NCBI GenBank assembly: GCA_964480915.1
Contig: CAYZRS010000053.1
Location: forward strand, 1 to 37,300
From: CAWGCE01 sp964480915
Lineage (GTDB): Bacteria; Planctomycetota; Planctomycetia; Pirellulales; Pirellulaceae
DNA: 37,300 bases
Direction: 5' to 3'
Shown here piece after piece: positions 25,587 to 34,037 of this stretch. The notes under the pieces were generated by a model. It was not told the origin of the DNA and ran no database searches. It worked only from the letters and a program-made list of their open reading frames with translations. A program made the translations under genes and the position numbers. Numbering within the stretch: position 1 is the stretch's first letter; each line of letters opens with the position of its first letter.

Positions 25587-26219
25587 ATGTCCATTTCTTT
25601 AATCGTCGCAGACGATCACGAAGTCGTCCGTAGCGGGATTGTCAGCCTGTTGGCGGGCACCGAAATTTCCATTGTCGCTCAGGCTTCCAGTGGAGATGAA
25701 GCGGTCGAACAGACCGCCAAACACAATCCGGATGCCGTCCTCATGGATATCCGCATGATGGAAGGAGATGGGCTGAGCGCGTTGGAGCGGATTCGCAAGG
25801 AATCGCCCAATACCCCCGTCGTCATGCTATCGACTCACGACAATCCGACGTATATCGCTCGCTCCTTAGCTTTAGGAGCCAAAGACTATGTGCTCAAAGG
25901 GGATAGCCGCGATAACTTGGTCGAATCCATTCGCCGGGCGGTTGCCGGGGAATCTCCCGCCTTGAGCAGCATCGCCGAACCGATTCGAAATGCGATGCAA
26001 AAACGGATGCCACCCGAATCACCCGATATCCCACTGACGAAACGCGAATTACAGGTCCTTCGCCATGTGGCTTTGGGACTCAGCAATCGTGAGATCGGCA
26101 AATCACTTTCGATTAGCGTCGAAACGGTCAAAGAGCACGTCCAAAACGTGCTGCGAAAACTTCAAGTCAACGATCGGACGCAAGCTGCAGTTTGGGCAGT
26201 AAAACGCGGTCTGGTATAG
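25587..26219 (+). CDS. NarL/FixJ-type response regulator
   Basis: A 210-aa two-domain regulator. The receiver (1-120) shows the acidic pair in VADDHEVVR, phosphorylatable Asp at about 54 (AVLMDIRMMEGDG) and the conserved Lys in YVLKG. The C-terminal LuxR-type helix-turn-helix (about 145-208) reads LTKRELQVLRHVALGLSNRE and ends ISVETVKEHVQNVLRKLQV, the standard signature. ATG 25587 has a strong AGGAAGAG ribosome site. The next gene begins 31 bp after its stop and encodes a receiver fused to an anti-sigma-like ATPase, so the two probably form an operon. No sensor kinase is adjacent, so the input is unknown. Target genes cannot be told from the sequence. Confidence 0.95.
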   Translation: MSISLIVADDHEVVRSGIVSLLAGTEISIVAQASSGDEAVEQTAKHNPDAVLMDIRMMEGDGLSALERIRKESPNTPVVMLSTHDNPTYIARSLALGAKDYVLKGDSRDNLVESIRRAVAGESPALSSIAEPIRNAMQKRMPPESPDIPLTKRELQVLRHVALGLSNREIGKSLSISVETVKEHVQNVLRKLQVNDRTQAAVWAVKRGLV

Positions 26220-26250
26220 CTGACAGTCGATCAGCCGAATGGGAATTGCG

Positions 26251-27141
26251 ATGCCGAAAGTGCTGGTAATCGATAGTTCGGCCGCAGATCGCAACGAGAT
26301 TCGCAGGATCTTGTCGCCTCATGATTTGGAAATCACCGAGGCGTCAGAACTGACCATCGACCTCGCTGATTTGGCATCCGCCGATCTTCTTGTCATCGAC
26401 CCGGCGATCGCCGGTGATGCGGGCGAAGGTGTTGTCAAACAGATCAAGCAAGATCGGCCGCGGCTACCTGTGATCGTTGTTTCCGTCCGTGGGAACGAAG
26501 AACTGGTCATCCGCGCCTTGCAAAATGGAGCCGTCAGTTTCGTACCCAAGCGGTTGCTCGAGCAAGAACTGCTAAAAACGGTACGAGACGTACTCGACGT
26601 CGCCAAAGATCACGAATCGAAGAACCGCTTGTTGCACCGGCGGAAAGAGCTCACATGCCGATTTGAGCTCGAAAACGATCGCAAATTGCTGTCCTGCATG
26701 GTCGATTTCTTACAATCCTGCTGTGCAGAATTTCGGCTGTTCGATGAAAACAATGAACTGACCCGCGTCGGCATGGCACTCGACGAAGCACTCGCCAACG
26801 CGATGATGCACGGGAACCTGGAAGTCAGTTCGGCCCTGCGAGACGAAGAAGGCAACGATTACGAAGAAACGGCTCGGAAACGGATCCATGATCCCCAATA
26901 CTGTGACCGCCGTATTCAGGTAACGGCGCGTTTCACCGAAGAAGCGGCCGAATTCACGATCGAAGACGAAGGAAAAGGCTTCGATCATCAAGATGTTGAC
27001 GACCCCACCGACCCAGGAAATTTGGAACGAGTCAGCGGCCGCGGTGTGCTGCTCATGCGTACCTTCATGGACAACGTCGCCTTCAACGAAAAAGGAAACC
27101 GAGTCACCATGCGTAAGGCGAAAGCCAAATCGACGAGCTAA
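26251..27141 (+). CDS. Receiver domain fused to RsbW-like ATPase
   Basis: A 296-aa protein with an N-terminal receiver-like domain (1-120) and a C-terminal HATPase_c domain. The receiver shows VLVIDSS at its start, a candidate phospho-acceptor Asp in LLVIDPAIAG and Lys in FVPKR. The short GHKL ATPase of the anti-sigma-factor type spans about 150-290: N-box DEALANAMMHGN, G1 DEGKGFD and G2 SGRGVLLMRTFMDNV. There is no dimerisation/phospho-His domain, so it is not a sensor kinase. By family it should phosphorylate an anti-anti-sigma STAS protein or bind a sigma factor, with the receiver as switch; no such partner lies in the window. ATG 26251 has GGGA about eight bases upstream; an in-frame ATG at 26239 would add four residues. 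Confidence 0.9.
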   Translation: MPKVLVIDSSAADRNEIRRILSPHDLEITEASELTIDLADLASADLLVIDPAIAGDAGEGVVKQIKQDRPRLPVIVVSVRGNEELVIRALQNGAVSFVPKRLLEQELLKTVRDVLDVAKDHESKNRLLHRRKELTCRFELENDRKLLSCMVDFLQSCCAEFRLFDENNELTRVGMALDEALANAMMHGNLEVSSALRDEEGNDYEETARKRIHDPQYCDRRIQVTARFTEEAAEFTIEDEGKGFDHQDVDDPTDPGNLERVSGRGVLLMRTFMDNVAFNEKGNRVTMRKAKAKSTS

Positions 27142-27245
27142 TCCGGTTTCCCCGTGCTGTCCCAAAACGGGACCGCCTCCCTCACGATGGCCCGCTCCCC
27201 ATCGGAAAGGAGACTTCCACGGAACCCCGAATCCAGCCACGCTTG

Positions 27246-28733
27246 CTACTCGGTCGACGAAGCGACCGATCTTTGGACCACAACAGACCACTGAGTCATT
27301 CGGCGCAACCGGGTCGCTTCTTCTTCTGAAAACACAAACACGACAATCTGGTTCTGGGGAACCTTCGCTAAATCGACATCCCCAGTGACGCGCCACTCCT
27401 CCTCGACCGTCCAATCAATCTCATTGCCACTGCGAGTGATCGACTTTTCGATCTGAAAGAATGGGCGATCGTCGGCTGGCAGCTGATCCCATTCTGCGTC
27501 CGTGGCATAGTTAACTGGCCGCGCCCCCTGCCCCACCAACCAGTCCTTATCGATGCAAACGCCGTATGGCTGAAAATCCCATCGACCGCGGTGCGGACGG
27601 AACACGTTGAGGCCCTGCAATTGATGCAGCGGTACCGCCGTGAAACAAACGACCGGCACGTCACCTCGCACCCCCCGCTGCGAAGCAAGCAGACGTTGCG
27701 TTGTGACAATCTGTTCGATAGCAGCTCGCGCCGACCGATCGGCAGATGGTTCCTCAAAAATCAATTCGTCTAAGTAATGGGTTGTCGGCTGCTGCGGCCA
27801 GGGACCAACTCGCCGACGTGTGCAGTGCGTCAGCCACGTTCTGCCACCGAATATTTTCGACTCGTCAATGGGCTGCCGGACATTCTTGGTCCGGCCTTTC
27901 CGTGGACGATCGGATTCACGCGAAGCGGCCGTGATGTGCCAGCCAACGCAACCTAGATTCAACAGTTCCTGAGTCGTTGCCGGATTAGTATGGTGACTGA
28001 GCAAGAGACGCGTCGCTCGCGGAGCGAATACCGGACTCGCGACTCGCTGCGAGATCAATGGCTTCGTATTGCCCCGATCCGACACATAGAGGGCTGTTAA
28101 CTGCGAAGCCAGGGCGACCAGTAATCGATCCCGCAACGACGATGCATGACCGGCCGAATCGAGAATGCAGGGAGAAACGAATAGGCGAATTTGCCTCGGA
28201 ACATCCGTCTCGCATTTCGATTGACGAACTGCCTGCGGACATTGTGACGATGAGCCTCGCAGCCGCTGGATTCTCTCCCACCATGCCTGCAACGTTCCAG
28301 ATTCGGTCGTTTCCACCAGCAGGGTCGATTTACCGAACAACTCGGCCGATCGCTCAACGAACATGGCAGTACTGGAAGAGGCAACAACCAACAACCGTTG
28401 GCGAGCGCCGTCACAATGAGCGGCCAGGCTACGCAGCCCGCGAAACCATTCCGTCCAGTCTTCCAAGGAACGACTCAATCTCGAACTGGCGACACCAATC
28501 AACGCCTCGGTCGGTACCCCATCAGGCCACCAGAACAAGTGCTGGCGAAACTCGTCAGTAGCCCGGATCGACGGCGGAATCCCCAGACTTAAGAACTCGG
28601 ACAAGTCACCCTGCCCGTCTGGCGTATCGACATCCCGAGCGAGCAAATTCCCGCAGGTCACTCCGCGTTTGCCGGTTATGACGATCTTTAATCGAATTAA
28701 TTCTCGCAGCACGTTTGGATCAATACGGCACAT
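27246..28733 (-). CDS. Uncharacterised protein with AbiGi-like C-terminal region
   Basis: I do not recognise this 495-aa protein as a named family. The N-terminal half (about 75-240) has two Rossmann-looking alpha/beta stretches, ALIGVASSRLSRS with LLVVASSSTAMFVER, and RLFVSP with LLVALASQLTALYVSDRG. The C-terminal half (about 298-480) is more distinctive: WLTHCTRR with GPWP, VVCFTAVPL, RWDFQPYGVCIDKDWL, GARPVNYA, FFQIE and DWTVEEEWRV. This order of blocks resembles the AbiGi/DUF2743-type proteins linked to phage abortive infection. The link is an inference from motif appearance only. The start may be ATG 28733 or GTG 28739. It is divergent from the GumC-like gene, with a 21-bp dyad in the shared region. 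No partner gene typical of a defence system is next to it. Confidence 0.8.
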   Translation of the reverse strand: MCRIDPNVLRELIRLKIVITGKRGVTCGNLLARDVDTPDGQGDLSEFLSLGIPPSIRATDEFRQHLFWWPDGVPTEALIGVASSRLSRSLEDWTEWFRGLRSLAAHCDGARQRLLVVASSSTAMFVERSAELFGKSTLLVETTESGTLQAWWERIQRLRGSSSQCPQAVRQSKCETDVPRQIRLFVSPCILDSAGHASSLRDRLLVALASQLTALYVSDRGNTKPLISQRVASPVFAPRATRLLLSHHTNPATTQELLNLGCVGWHITAASRESDRPRKGRTKNVRQPIDESKIFGGRTWLTHCTRRRVGPWPQQPTTHYLDELIFEEPSADRSARAAIEQIVTTQRLLASQRGVRGDVPVVCFTAVPLHQLQGLNVFRPHRGRWDFQPYGVCIDKDWLVGQGARPVNYATDAEWDQLPADDRPFFQIEKSITRSGNEIDWTVEEEWRVTGDVDLAKVPQNQIVVFVFSEEEATRLRRMTQWSVVVQRSVASSTE

Positions 28734-28785
28734 TGGCACGATCTTCGAACAATTTTTCGGTTACGGCAACGATTCGCACCACCAT

Positions 28786-28806
28786 CGATCCGCATCCATC
28801 GGATCG
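28786..28806. promoter_or_regulatory. Dyad in the divergent promoter region
   Basis: CGATCCG (28786-28792) and CGGATCG (28800-28806) are perfect reverse complements around a 7-nt spacer. The site lies 53 bp upstream of the unknown gene's ATG 28733 and 115 bp upstream of the GumC-like gene's ATG 28922, a good place for an operator serving either. Confidence 0.4.
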
Positions 28807-28921
28807 TGGGGTATGGTTTCGCGGAATCTGTCTGTTCATCAAAAAACAGCACAGAAGCCTCAATTACCGGACTACGCCAATCGTGGCCCTTCACAATCGA
28901 GTCGAGCAGCACAGAATTCAG

Positions 28922-30631
28922 ATGAACAACAGCCCCCAAAGCTTTCTTTCCCTGATCGCCAAACGCAAATGGTGGATTATCCTCCCGACCATTTTCATGA
29001 CAACCGCCGCTGTTGGTTATGCGCTGCTAAAACCGGACTATTGGAATGCGACGCAGGCACTGTTCGTACGTGACGAAGTTGCCGCAACCGGAGGTAAGCT
29101 GGGCAGTTTTCAGAGCACCGACGCGATGCAGACGGCGCAGGAGACGATTCTTGAAGTCGCTCTTCACCACAACACGCTGCGCGAAGCGCTCGTCGATGTC
29201 GGCCCGCGGAAATCACTATTGTCGATCGGTTCCATGCTACCGGGTGGTGACTCTTCATGGCCGTCTGACACGTTCGTCGACGATTTCCGCAAAATGGTAT
29301 CGGTCTCGGCGCCAAACGGTGCCAAATTCGGCCGCACCGAAATGATCTATGTCGGTGTCAAAGCGCGCGGAAAGCAGAGAGCTGTCGAACTCACCGACGC
29401 TGTCGTCGATCGGTTGATGGAACGCATGAAAAAGTTGCGGGAGGCAAAGTACACCGGCATCATCGCGGAAATCGAAAAGACGATCTCCGTCGCGAAAGCT
29501 GATCACGAGGATGCATTGCAACGAATGACCGAAATCGAGCAGGCTTTGGGCAGCAACGTGGCCGAGCTGCGCACGATGACCAACGGTGCCCAAGGCGACG
29601 GTATCCTCAGGCGTGACCTCGTCGCAATTCGCGCCGACCTCCGCAAAGCAAAGGCTGAATACGAACAGAAACTGCTGGCTCGCCAACAGCTTTTTGAAGC
29701 GCAGAATGATCCTCAGCGTCTGATCACCATGCCGAATCGGGTTCTCGACACGCAACCGAGCCTGAAGCGTTTGAAAGAGGGCCTCGTCGACGCACAGTTG
29801 AAAGCGGCCAACCTGAAGGGGCAACTGAGCCTCGAACATCCATTCACCCGTGCAGCGGTGAATTCGGTGCAAAGAATTCAGAGTCAATTGCTGACCGAAT
29901 TGCGTGTGGCCATCCGTACTCTGGACGGAGACTTGAAATCGAGCGGATCGCGACTGGCCGGGCTACTGCAACAAATGCAGGCGGCCGAATCGTCGTTGTC
30001 CGGCCTTTCCGACGTCCGCAGCGAGTACGCTCGACTCGACGCCGAAGTCATCGAGCGCACGAAATTCCTGGAAAAGGCCCGCCAGGATTTGTCGACGGCT
30101 CGTTCGAATCAAATTGCAGCGACCAATGTGAGCCTCGTACAACGTGTCGACAACGCCATCCCAGGTTCAAGACCACTCGGCCCTGGTGGCAAGATGATCG
30201 TGCTCGCCGGCATGCTGGCCGGCCTCATGACAGGACTAGGTTTAGTCTATCTCTTCGAGGGAGACGGACGAGATTTCGGACGCCGGTACACAGACAACTC
30301 GCTGGGACGACGCCGGCAAGATCAAACCGCAGAGACGATCGCCGCGGCCGGGCGACGCGACGCCGACAACGCGACCGGCGTGGCTTCTTATCCGTTCTGG
30401 CCGAAAGGACGTCGAACGGCGGACAAATCGGGCAGCGCCCAACCGGCACCAGCAAAACCTGCTGTGCAACAACCTGCCGTGCAACAGAATCCGCAGCAGC
30501 GACCACCGCAACAACGGCCACCGCAAGCGCCACCAACTCCTTCGACGCCCGTGACCCATCAGGCGCCGTTGAATAATCCGCAAGAGGTCAATCCACAGTT
30601 CCCGCCCATGCCAGGCACCCATCAGTCTTAG
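28922..30631 (+). CDS. GumC/Wzz-type polysaccharide chain-length protein
   Basis: A 569-aa inner-membrane protein of the polysaccharide copolymerase type, which controls chain length during export of capsule or exopolysaccharide. A first membrane segment is at about 17-37 (WWIILPTIFMTTAAVGYAL), preceded by a short cytoplasmic end. The periplasmic part is long and coiled-coil-rich (about 160-400). A second membrane segment is MIVLAGMLAGLMTGLGLVYL. The cytoplasmic tail is rich in Pro, Gln and Ala. No tyrosine-kinase domain follows, unlike fused Wzc proteins. ATG 28922 was chosen because upstream codons of the open frame (to 28715) run into the divergent gene and lack protein-like character. No glycosyltransferase or export gene is adjacent, so the polysaccharide is unknown. 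Confidence 0.85.
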   Translation: MNNSPQSFLSLIAKRKWWIILPTIFMTTAAVGYALLKPDYWNATQALFVRDEVAATGGKLGSFQSTDAMQTAQETILEVALHHNTLREALVDVGPRKSLLSIGSMLPGGDSSWPSDTFVDDFRKMVSVSAPNGAKFGRTEMIYVGVKARGKQRAVELTDAVVDRLMERMKKLREAKYTGIIAEIEKTISVAKADHEDALQRMTEIEQALGSNVAELRTMTNGAQGDGILRRDLVAIRADLRKAKAEYEQKLLARQQLFEAQNDPQRLITMPNRVLDTQPSLKRLKEGLVDAQLKAANLKGQLSLEHPFTRAAVNSVQRIQSQLLTELRVAIRTLDGDLKSSGSRLAGLLQQMQAAESSLSGLSDVRSEYARLDAEVIERTKFLEKARQDLSTARSNQIAATNVSLVQRVDNAIPGSRPLGPGGKMIVLAGMLAGLMTGLGLVYLFEGDGRDFGRRYTDNSLGRRRQDQTAETIAAAGRRDADNATGVASYPFWPKGRRTADKSGSAQPAPAKPAVQQPAVQQNPQQRPPQQRPPQAPPTPSTPVTHQAPLNNPQEVNPQFPPMPGTHQS

Positions 30632-30646
30632 GGATGGATGCGGAAG

Positions 30647-31099
30647 CTACGGTCTATTGGGGCTGCGCTTCTCGACCAGCGAGACAAAGACACCGGACTG
30701 CATGATTTCGCCCGAGTGGCTTACCAACTGACGCCGCCAGTGAACCAGGCCGCGACGGCGACCTTTGTCTTCTTTCGCGATCGCTTCGGTCTGAATATGA
30801 ACCGTGTCGCCGATAAACGTGGGCTTCAGAAATTGCCATTCTAAGATTGAAACGAACGCCACCGTTTTCACCAAGGGAGCGTGATTTCCCAACCCGGCAA
30901 CCAGTGACACTCCCAGCAGGCCGTGAGCGATCGGTTTCTTGAAAGGCGTCTCTTTGACGTATTCGTGATCGACGTGTAACGGGTTGTAGTCGCCCGTCAG
31001 ACCAGCGAACATCACGACATCCGTTTCCGTCACGGTACGGCCGGAACTTTCCCAGGTATCGCCGATTTCAAAATCGTCGAAGTAAAGCGGCTCGCTCAT
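30647..31099 (-). CDS. MaoC-like acyl-CoA dehydratase
   Basis: A 150-aa single hot-dog-fold protein of the MaoC/R-specific enoyl-CoA hydratase family. It starts MSEPLYFDDFEIGDTWESSG and has the hydratase motif: Asp in GDYNPLHVDHEY followed by PIAHGLLGVSL, then the typical C-terminal strands FLKPTFIGDTVHIQTEA. ATG 31099 begins five bases after the zinc-ribbon gene's stop, so the two are cotranscribed; the longer frame from 31177 only reads into that gene. The family hydrates (R)-enoyl-CoA in fatty-acid or PHA metabolism, or acts on other acyl-CoAs; the substrate is not determinable here. Confidence 0.9.
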   Translation of the reverse strand: MSEPLYFDDFEIGDTWESSGRTVTETDVVMFAGLTGDYNPLHVDHEYVKETPFKKPIAHGLLGVSLVAGLGNHAPLVKTVAFVSILEWQFLKPTFIGDTVHIQTEAIAKEDKGRRRGLVHWRRQLVSHSGEIMQSGVFVSLVEKRSPNRP

Positions 31100-31104
31100 A
31101 ACAT

Positions 31105-31290
31105 TCAATCCTTCAGGCGAGCGCCGTCGCCGATCAATGTCATCGACACCAGTTTCGTCGCATCTTTCTTTTCGCAATCACCGCAATAAATAGACGTTGT
31201 TTGCCCCACGGTGCGCTCGCGATGATGACAGACGGGGCACTCCCAAAGTCGCCGAAGCTCGTATTTGAGTCGTTCGTATGGTCCCTTCAT
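31105..31290 (-). CDS. Small zinc-ribbon protein (61 aa)
   Basis: A short protein whose centre carries CPVCHH and YCGDC, four cysteines spaced for one zinc ribbon, flanked by basic helices at the N-terminus (YERLKYELRRLWE). ATG 31290 has a clear GGAGAG ribosome site. Its stop is five bases from the MaoC start, which supports a translated, coupled gene. It may bind RNA, DNA or a protein partner; I cannot assign a role. Confidence 0.8.
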   Translation of the reverse strand: MKGPYERLKYELRRLWECPVCHHRERTVGQTTSIYCGDCEKKDATKLVSMTLIGDGARLKD

Positions 31291-31406
31291 GTGGCTCTCC
31301 TACCAATGACTATGAGCGAAGCGAAGAAATGCCACAAGGTGCAAAGGATGCCCCTGCCGCGCTCCCGTGATCCGAATCGGGACCGCTTGCTTGCGTGGAA
31401 TGGTCT

Positions 31407-32339
31407 CTAAGCGGAATCACGCTGAGCGAATTGGTCGATTTCCAATCGAGTCAACAATCGTAGCAATTGCTGATCGCAACCAGGACGACGATCGGGCGCT
31501 TTCGACAGCATCAAGCTGACTAGCTGAGCCACTTCCTTGGGGATTCGTTTGGAGTGAGAGCGGAGACTGACGGGCAACTCGTGAATATGCGCTTCGACCA
31601 GTTGCGATTCGTTTCCGCGGAACGGACGAATACCGGTCAAAATCTCGTATAGTACCACGCCCAAACTATAGATATCGCTGGCAGGACAAATTCCATGCCG
31701 AGTCGTAAACGTCTCCGGTGCGGCGTAAGCGAACGTGCCTTGTACCGCCTGATCGGTTGGCGGCGCCATGGCCCGGGAAACGGCGAGACCAAAATCGATC
31801 ACTGTCACGTGGCCATCGGGAGCGACGAAGAGGTTCTCTGGCTTGATGTCGGCATGCACCCAACCGGCGTCATGCAGGGCCTGCAGCGCCGCGACCGCTT
31901 GACGGGCGACCCACAATGCGGATGGGACATCGAGGGGACCGGCGCGACGTAGTCTCTCGGCCAAAGTACCACCGCGCAATCGTGGCATGACAATGAACTT
32001 CGGAGCGGTTTCGAAGTGAGCCGACAAAACGGTCGCCAAGTTTTCGTGCTCGACCGAGATACCAATCACCGCCTCTTGTCGAAAACGAGCTACCGCCTGG
32101 GCGTCATCGGCGAATTCGGATCGCAACTGCTTGATGGCATAGTCGCAAGTCGCCTCTTCGCAACCGACCGGACGACCAAAAAAGACGGTCGAGAATTGAC
32201 CAGCACCGGCCCGTTCCACCAATTGCCAATTGCCCAAGGTCTGACAGCTCGCAGGTTCAACACGCTGATGAACGGCGACCGGTGGGGCCGCAGCCCGCTG
32301 CGCAGAAAGGGGAGTCAGTGGATTGCTCAAATGGCTCAA
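31407..32339 (-). CDS. Hanks-type Ser/Thr protein kinase
   Basis: A 310-aa cytoplasmic protein kinase. After a roughly 35-residue N-terminal extension the domain has the glycine loop ERAGAGQFSTVF, the ATP lysine in YAIKQL (about 70) and catalytic loop HADIKPEN (162-169, with HAD in place of HRD). It continues with DFG (182-184), APE (207-209), DIYSLGVVLYEILTGIRPF and a C-terminal RRP motif. There is no membrane segment or extracellular sensor, unlike many PknB relatives. The only start upstream of the domain is TTG (32339, or 32330); no ATG or GTG is available, so the start is uncertain. It follows a small membrane-protein gene by 56 bp, and a ThiF-like gene lies further upstream on the same strand. 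Substrates are unknown. Confidence 0.92.
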   Translation of the reverse strand: MSHLSNPLTPLSAQRAAAPPVAVHQRVEPASCQTLGNWQLVERAGAGQFSTVFFGRPVGCEEATCDYAIKQLRSEFADDAQAVARFRQEAVIGISVEHENLATVLSAHFETAPKFIVMPRLRGGTLAERLRRAGPLDVPSALWVARQAVAALQALHDAGWVHADIKPENLFVAPDGHVTVIDFGLAVSRAMAPPTDQAVQGTFAYAAPETFTTRHGICPASDIYSLGVVLYEILTGIRPFRGNESQLVEAHIHELPVSLRSHSKRIPKEVAQLVSLMLSKAPDRRPGCDQQLLRLLTRLEIDQFAQRDSA

Positions 32340-32395
32340 CGCTCAATTCCAACTTTCACGTTCGACGGTGGACTCTCACCAAACAAGACTGCCCT

Positions 32396-32764
32396 TCAAG
32401 CGGGTGTCGTTCGTCGTTTCCTGTGGCGAGATGCGACTCGGGCTGAGCCAAAAATCACCAGTCCCAAGCCAACGAACACCAGCAGCTGGCAACCCTGTTT
32501 CCCTAATAGCATCATGCGATCTGCCGAGGCACTGATGACGAAAATGGAGCCCAATGCGATGCTAAACATGGCGGACAAGTCCCAAAAAGTAAGCTTTCGG
32601 CCCGGAAGAACTCTGGCTGTTTCGTCTCTTCGTCCAGACGCTGGTCGGTCATCGAAACGGAAAACCGAAGATGCGAAATGCACCCCCAGCAGATCAGGCA
32701 CTTTGCCGGTTAAGGAAACTCTGACAGCATGCAGTGCCAGCGAATCGCCGCCGCATGACAGCAT
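32396..32764 (-). CDS. Small hypothetical membrane protein
   Basis: A 122-aa frame with two hydrophobic segments towards the C-terminus (MFSIALGSIFVISASA and LLVFVGLGLVIFGSAR), ending in a basic RHRKRRT tail. The N-terminal half is charged. ATG 32764 lies 44 bp downstream of the ThiF-like gene, and the kinase starts 56 bp after its stop, so it fits in an operon. There is no homology I recognise. The opposite strand has a longer frame in the same place that looks like a shadow. Its existence is supported mainly by position and the membrane pattern. Confidence 0.6.
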   Translation of the reverse strand: MLSCGGDSLALHAVRVSLTGKVPDLLGVHFASSVFRFDDRPASGRRDETARVLPGRKLTFWDLSAMFSIALGSIFVISASADRMMLLGKQGCQLLVFVGLGLVIFGSARVASRHRKRRTTPA

Positions 32765-32808
32765 TGGCGACCTCGATTGACTGGCGCTTCCATCTCTAAG
32801 ATCGAAAG

Positions 32809-33864
32809 CTACTGGCCAATGAAACGGGAGTAAACCGAACGGGCTACAGCCGGATCGTCGGTGCCGACCACGACCGAACGTCCATCACAGAAGACGGTGA
32901 TCACGTACGGGGTTACGTTCAGTCTTAACAAATACGGATTCCGCACGACGGACCCAATCCCTACCAGCTTCGATTCTAAAGCGGCCAGGTCGACCTTTCC
33001 CTCAATCACGGCGGCCAGCTGGACCGCGTTGCGACCGCACAGCACCGTCGGCTGATTGCCTCGCTTCCCCTCCAGCCACTCATAATCGCTTTCGCCACAC
33101 GTCAGGCACGATTCATCCTGCCGCAAACCGTCCAATTGCACTTGCCGCAGGCGATTCTCCCAAAGATCGATCACGTTGAGTCCGCGGTTGATCTTCTTCA
33201 AATCACCACAAAGCAATTTCATCACTTCGGTCGCCTGCATCGAGGCGACAACATTCACGATCGGACCAATGACGCCGGCCGAATCACAGGTGGGCGTCGT
33301 TCCAGGTGGCGGAACTTCTGGAATGAGGCAGCGCAGACAGGAAGTTTCTCCTGGCACAATCGTCGCCGTTTGCCCTTCGGCTCCGACACAGCCGCCAAAC
33401 ACCCACGGAATGCCGAAGTGAAAAGAGGCATCGTTGAGCAAGAATCGCGTCTCGAAATTGTCGGTGCCATCGGCGATCACATCGACGCCTTGTAGCAGCT
33501 CTGAGATGTTCGCGGCCGTGACATCGGCGACGATCGCTTCGACTTCCACTTCCGAGTTGATCTGGGCCAAACGCTGCTTGGCGGCAATTGCTTTTGGCAG
33601 GTTTTCAGCCACGTCCTGTTCTGTGAACAGTACTTGCCGCTGCAAATTGGAAAGCTCAACAAAATCACGATCGACGATTCGCACCCGACCAATGCCGGCC
33701 CGCACGAGCGTATTGGCCAGCACGGATCCCAAAGCACCGCAGCCGCAGATCAGAACGCACCCGTCGTGCAACCTGCCCTGCCCGGCAACACCAAGCGAAG
33801 CAAATTTCTCCTGGCGGGCATAGCGCCCTGGTTTCGAATTTTCGTCTGATGGCTGAAGATTCAT
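32809..33864 (-). CDS. ThiF/MoeB/HesA-type E1-like adenylyltransferase
   Basis: Adenylates the C-terminal glycine of a ubiquitin-like sulfur carrier such as ThiS or MoaD. The 351-aa protein shows nucleotide motif GCGALGS (41-47), VDRDFVELSNLQRQVLF, DGTDNFETRFLLND and the candidate catalytic Cys in TCDSAGVIGP (about 193). Zinc cysteine pairs are CLRC (176/179) and CLTC (253/256). Beyond a standard MoeB core it has about 80 extra residues with LCGRNAVQLA, seen in ThiF-like proteins; there is no rhodanese domain. No thiS, moaD or thiG is near, so thiamine versus molybdopterin versus another pathway cannot be decided. It heads a minus-strand run including the small membrane protein and the kinase. 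Confidence 0.92.
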   Translation of the reverse strand: MNLQPSDENSKPGRYARQEKFASLGVAGQGRLHDGCVLICGCGALGSVLANTLVRAGIGRVRIVDRDFVELSNLQRQVLFTEQDVAENLPKAIAAKQRLAQINSEVEVEAIVADVTAANISELLQGVDVIADGTDNFETRFLLNDASFHFGIPWVFGGCVGAEGQTATIVPGETSCLRCLIPEVPPPGTTPTCDSAGVIGPIVNVVASMQATEVMKLLCGDLKKINRGLNVIDLWENRLRQVQLDGLRQDESCLTCGESDYEWLEGKRGNQPTVLCGRNAVQLAAVIEGKVDLAALESKLVGIGSVVRNPYLLRLNVTPYVITVFCDGRSVVVGTDDPAVARSVYSRFIGQ

Positions 33865-34037
33865 GTCGAGTTAGTTGAGTAGCGATCTTACGGTTAACGC
33901 CAAACTCGGTGGTTGGGCGGGAGCCAGGTGAGCGGAACTCATTTCACCATACGAAACGAGCGGGAGCGTGTCATGGGCCTTGGCGCATTCGTCAGGCGAT
34001 TGGCCAACCGCCATTCACATTCGACACGGGGCACATC

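Noticed and set aside
27159..27173. Hairpin GTCCC/GGGAC between convergent genes
   Set aside because: Five pairs with no T-run; competing short pairings are equally likely. Not called.
28014..28030. Partial match to the CGCGGAGCGAA repeat core
   Set aside because: Only 11 bases, inside a coding sequence and without a partner arm; likely chance.
28715..28921. Upstream extension of the GumC-like gene
   Set aside because: The in-frame extension has no protein-like character and overlaps the divergent gene's start; the membrane segment sits normally after ATG 28922.
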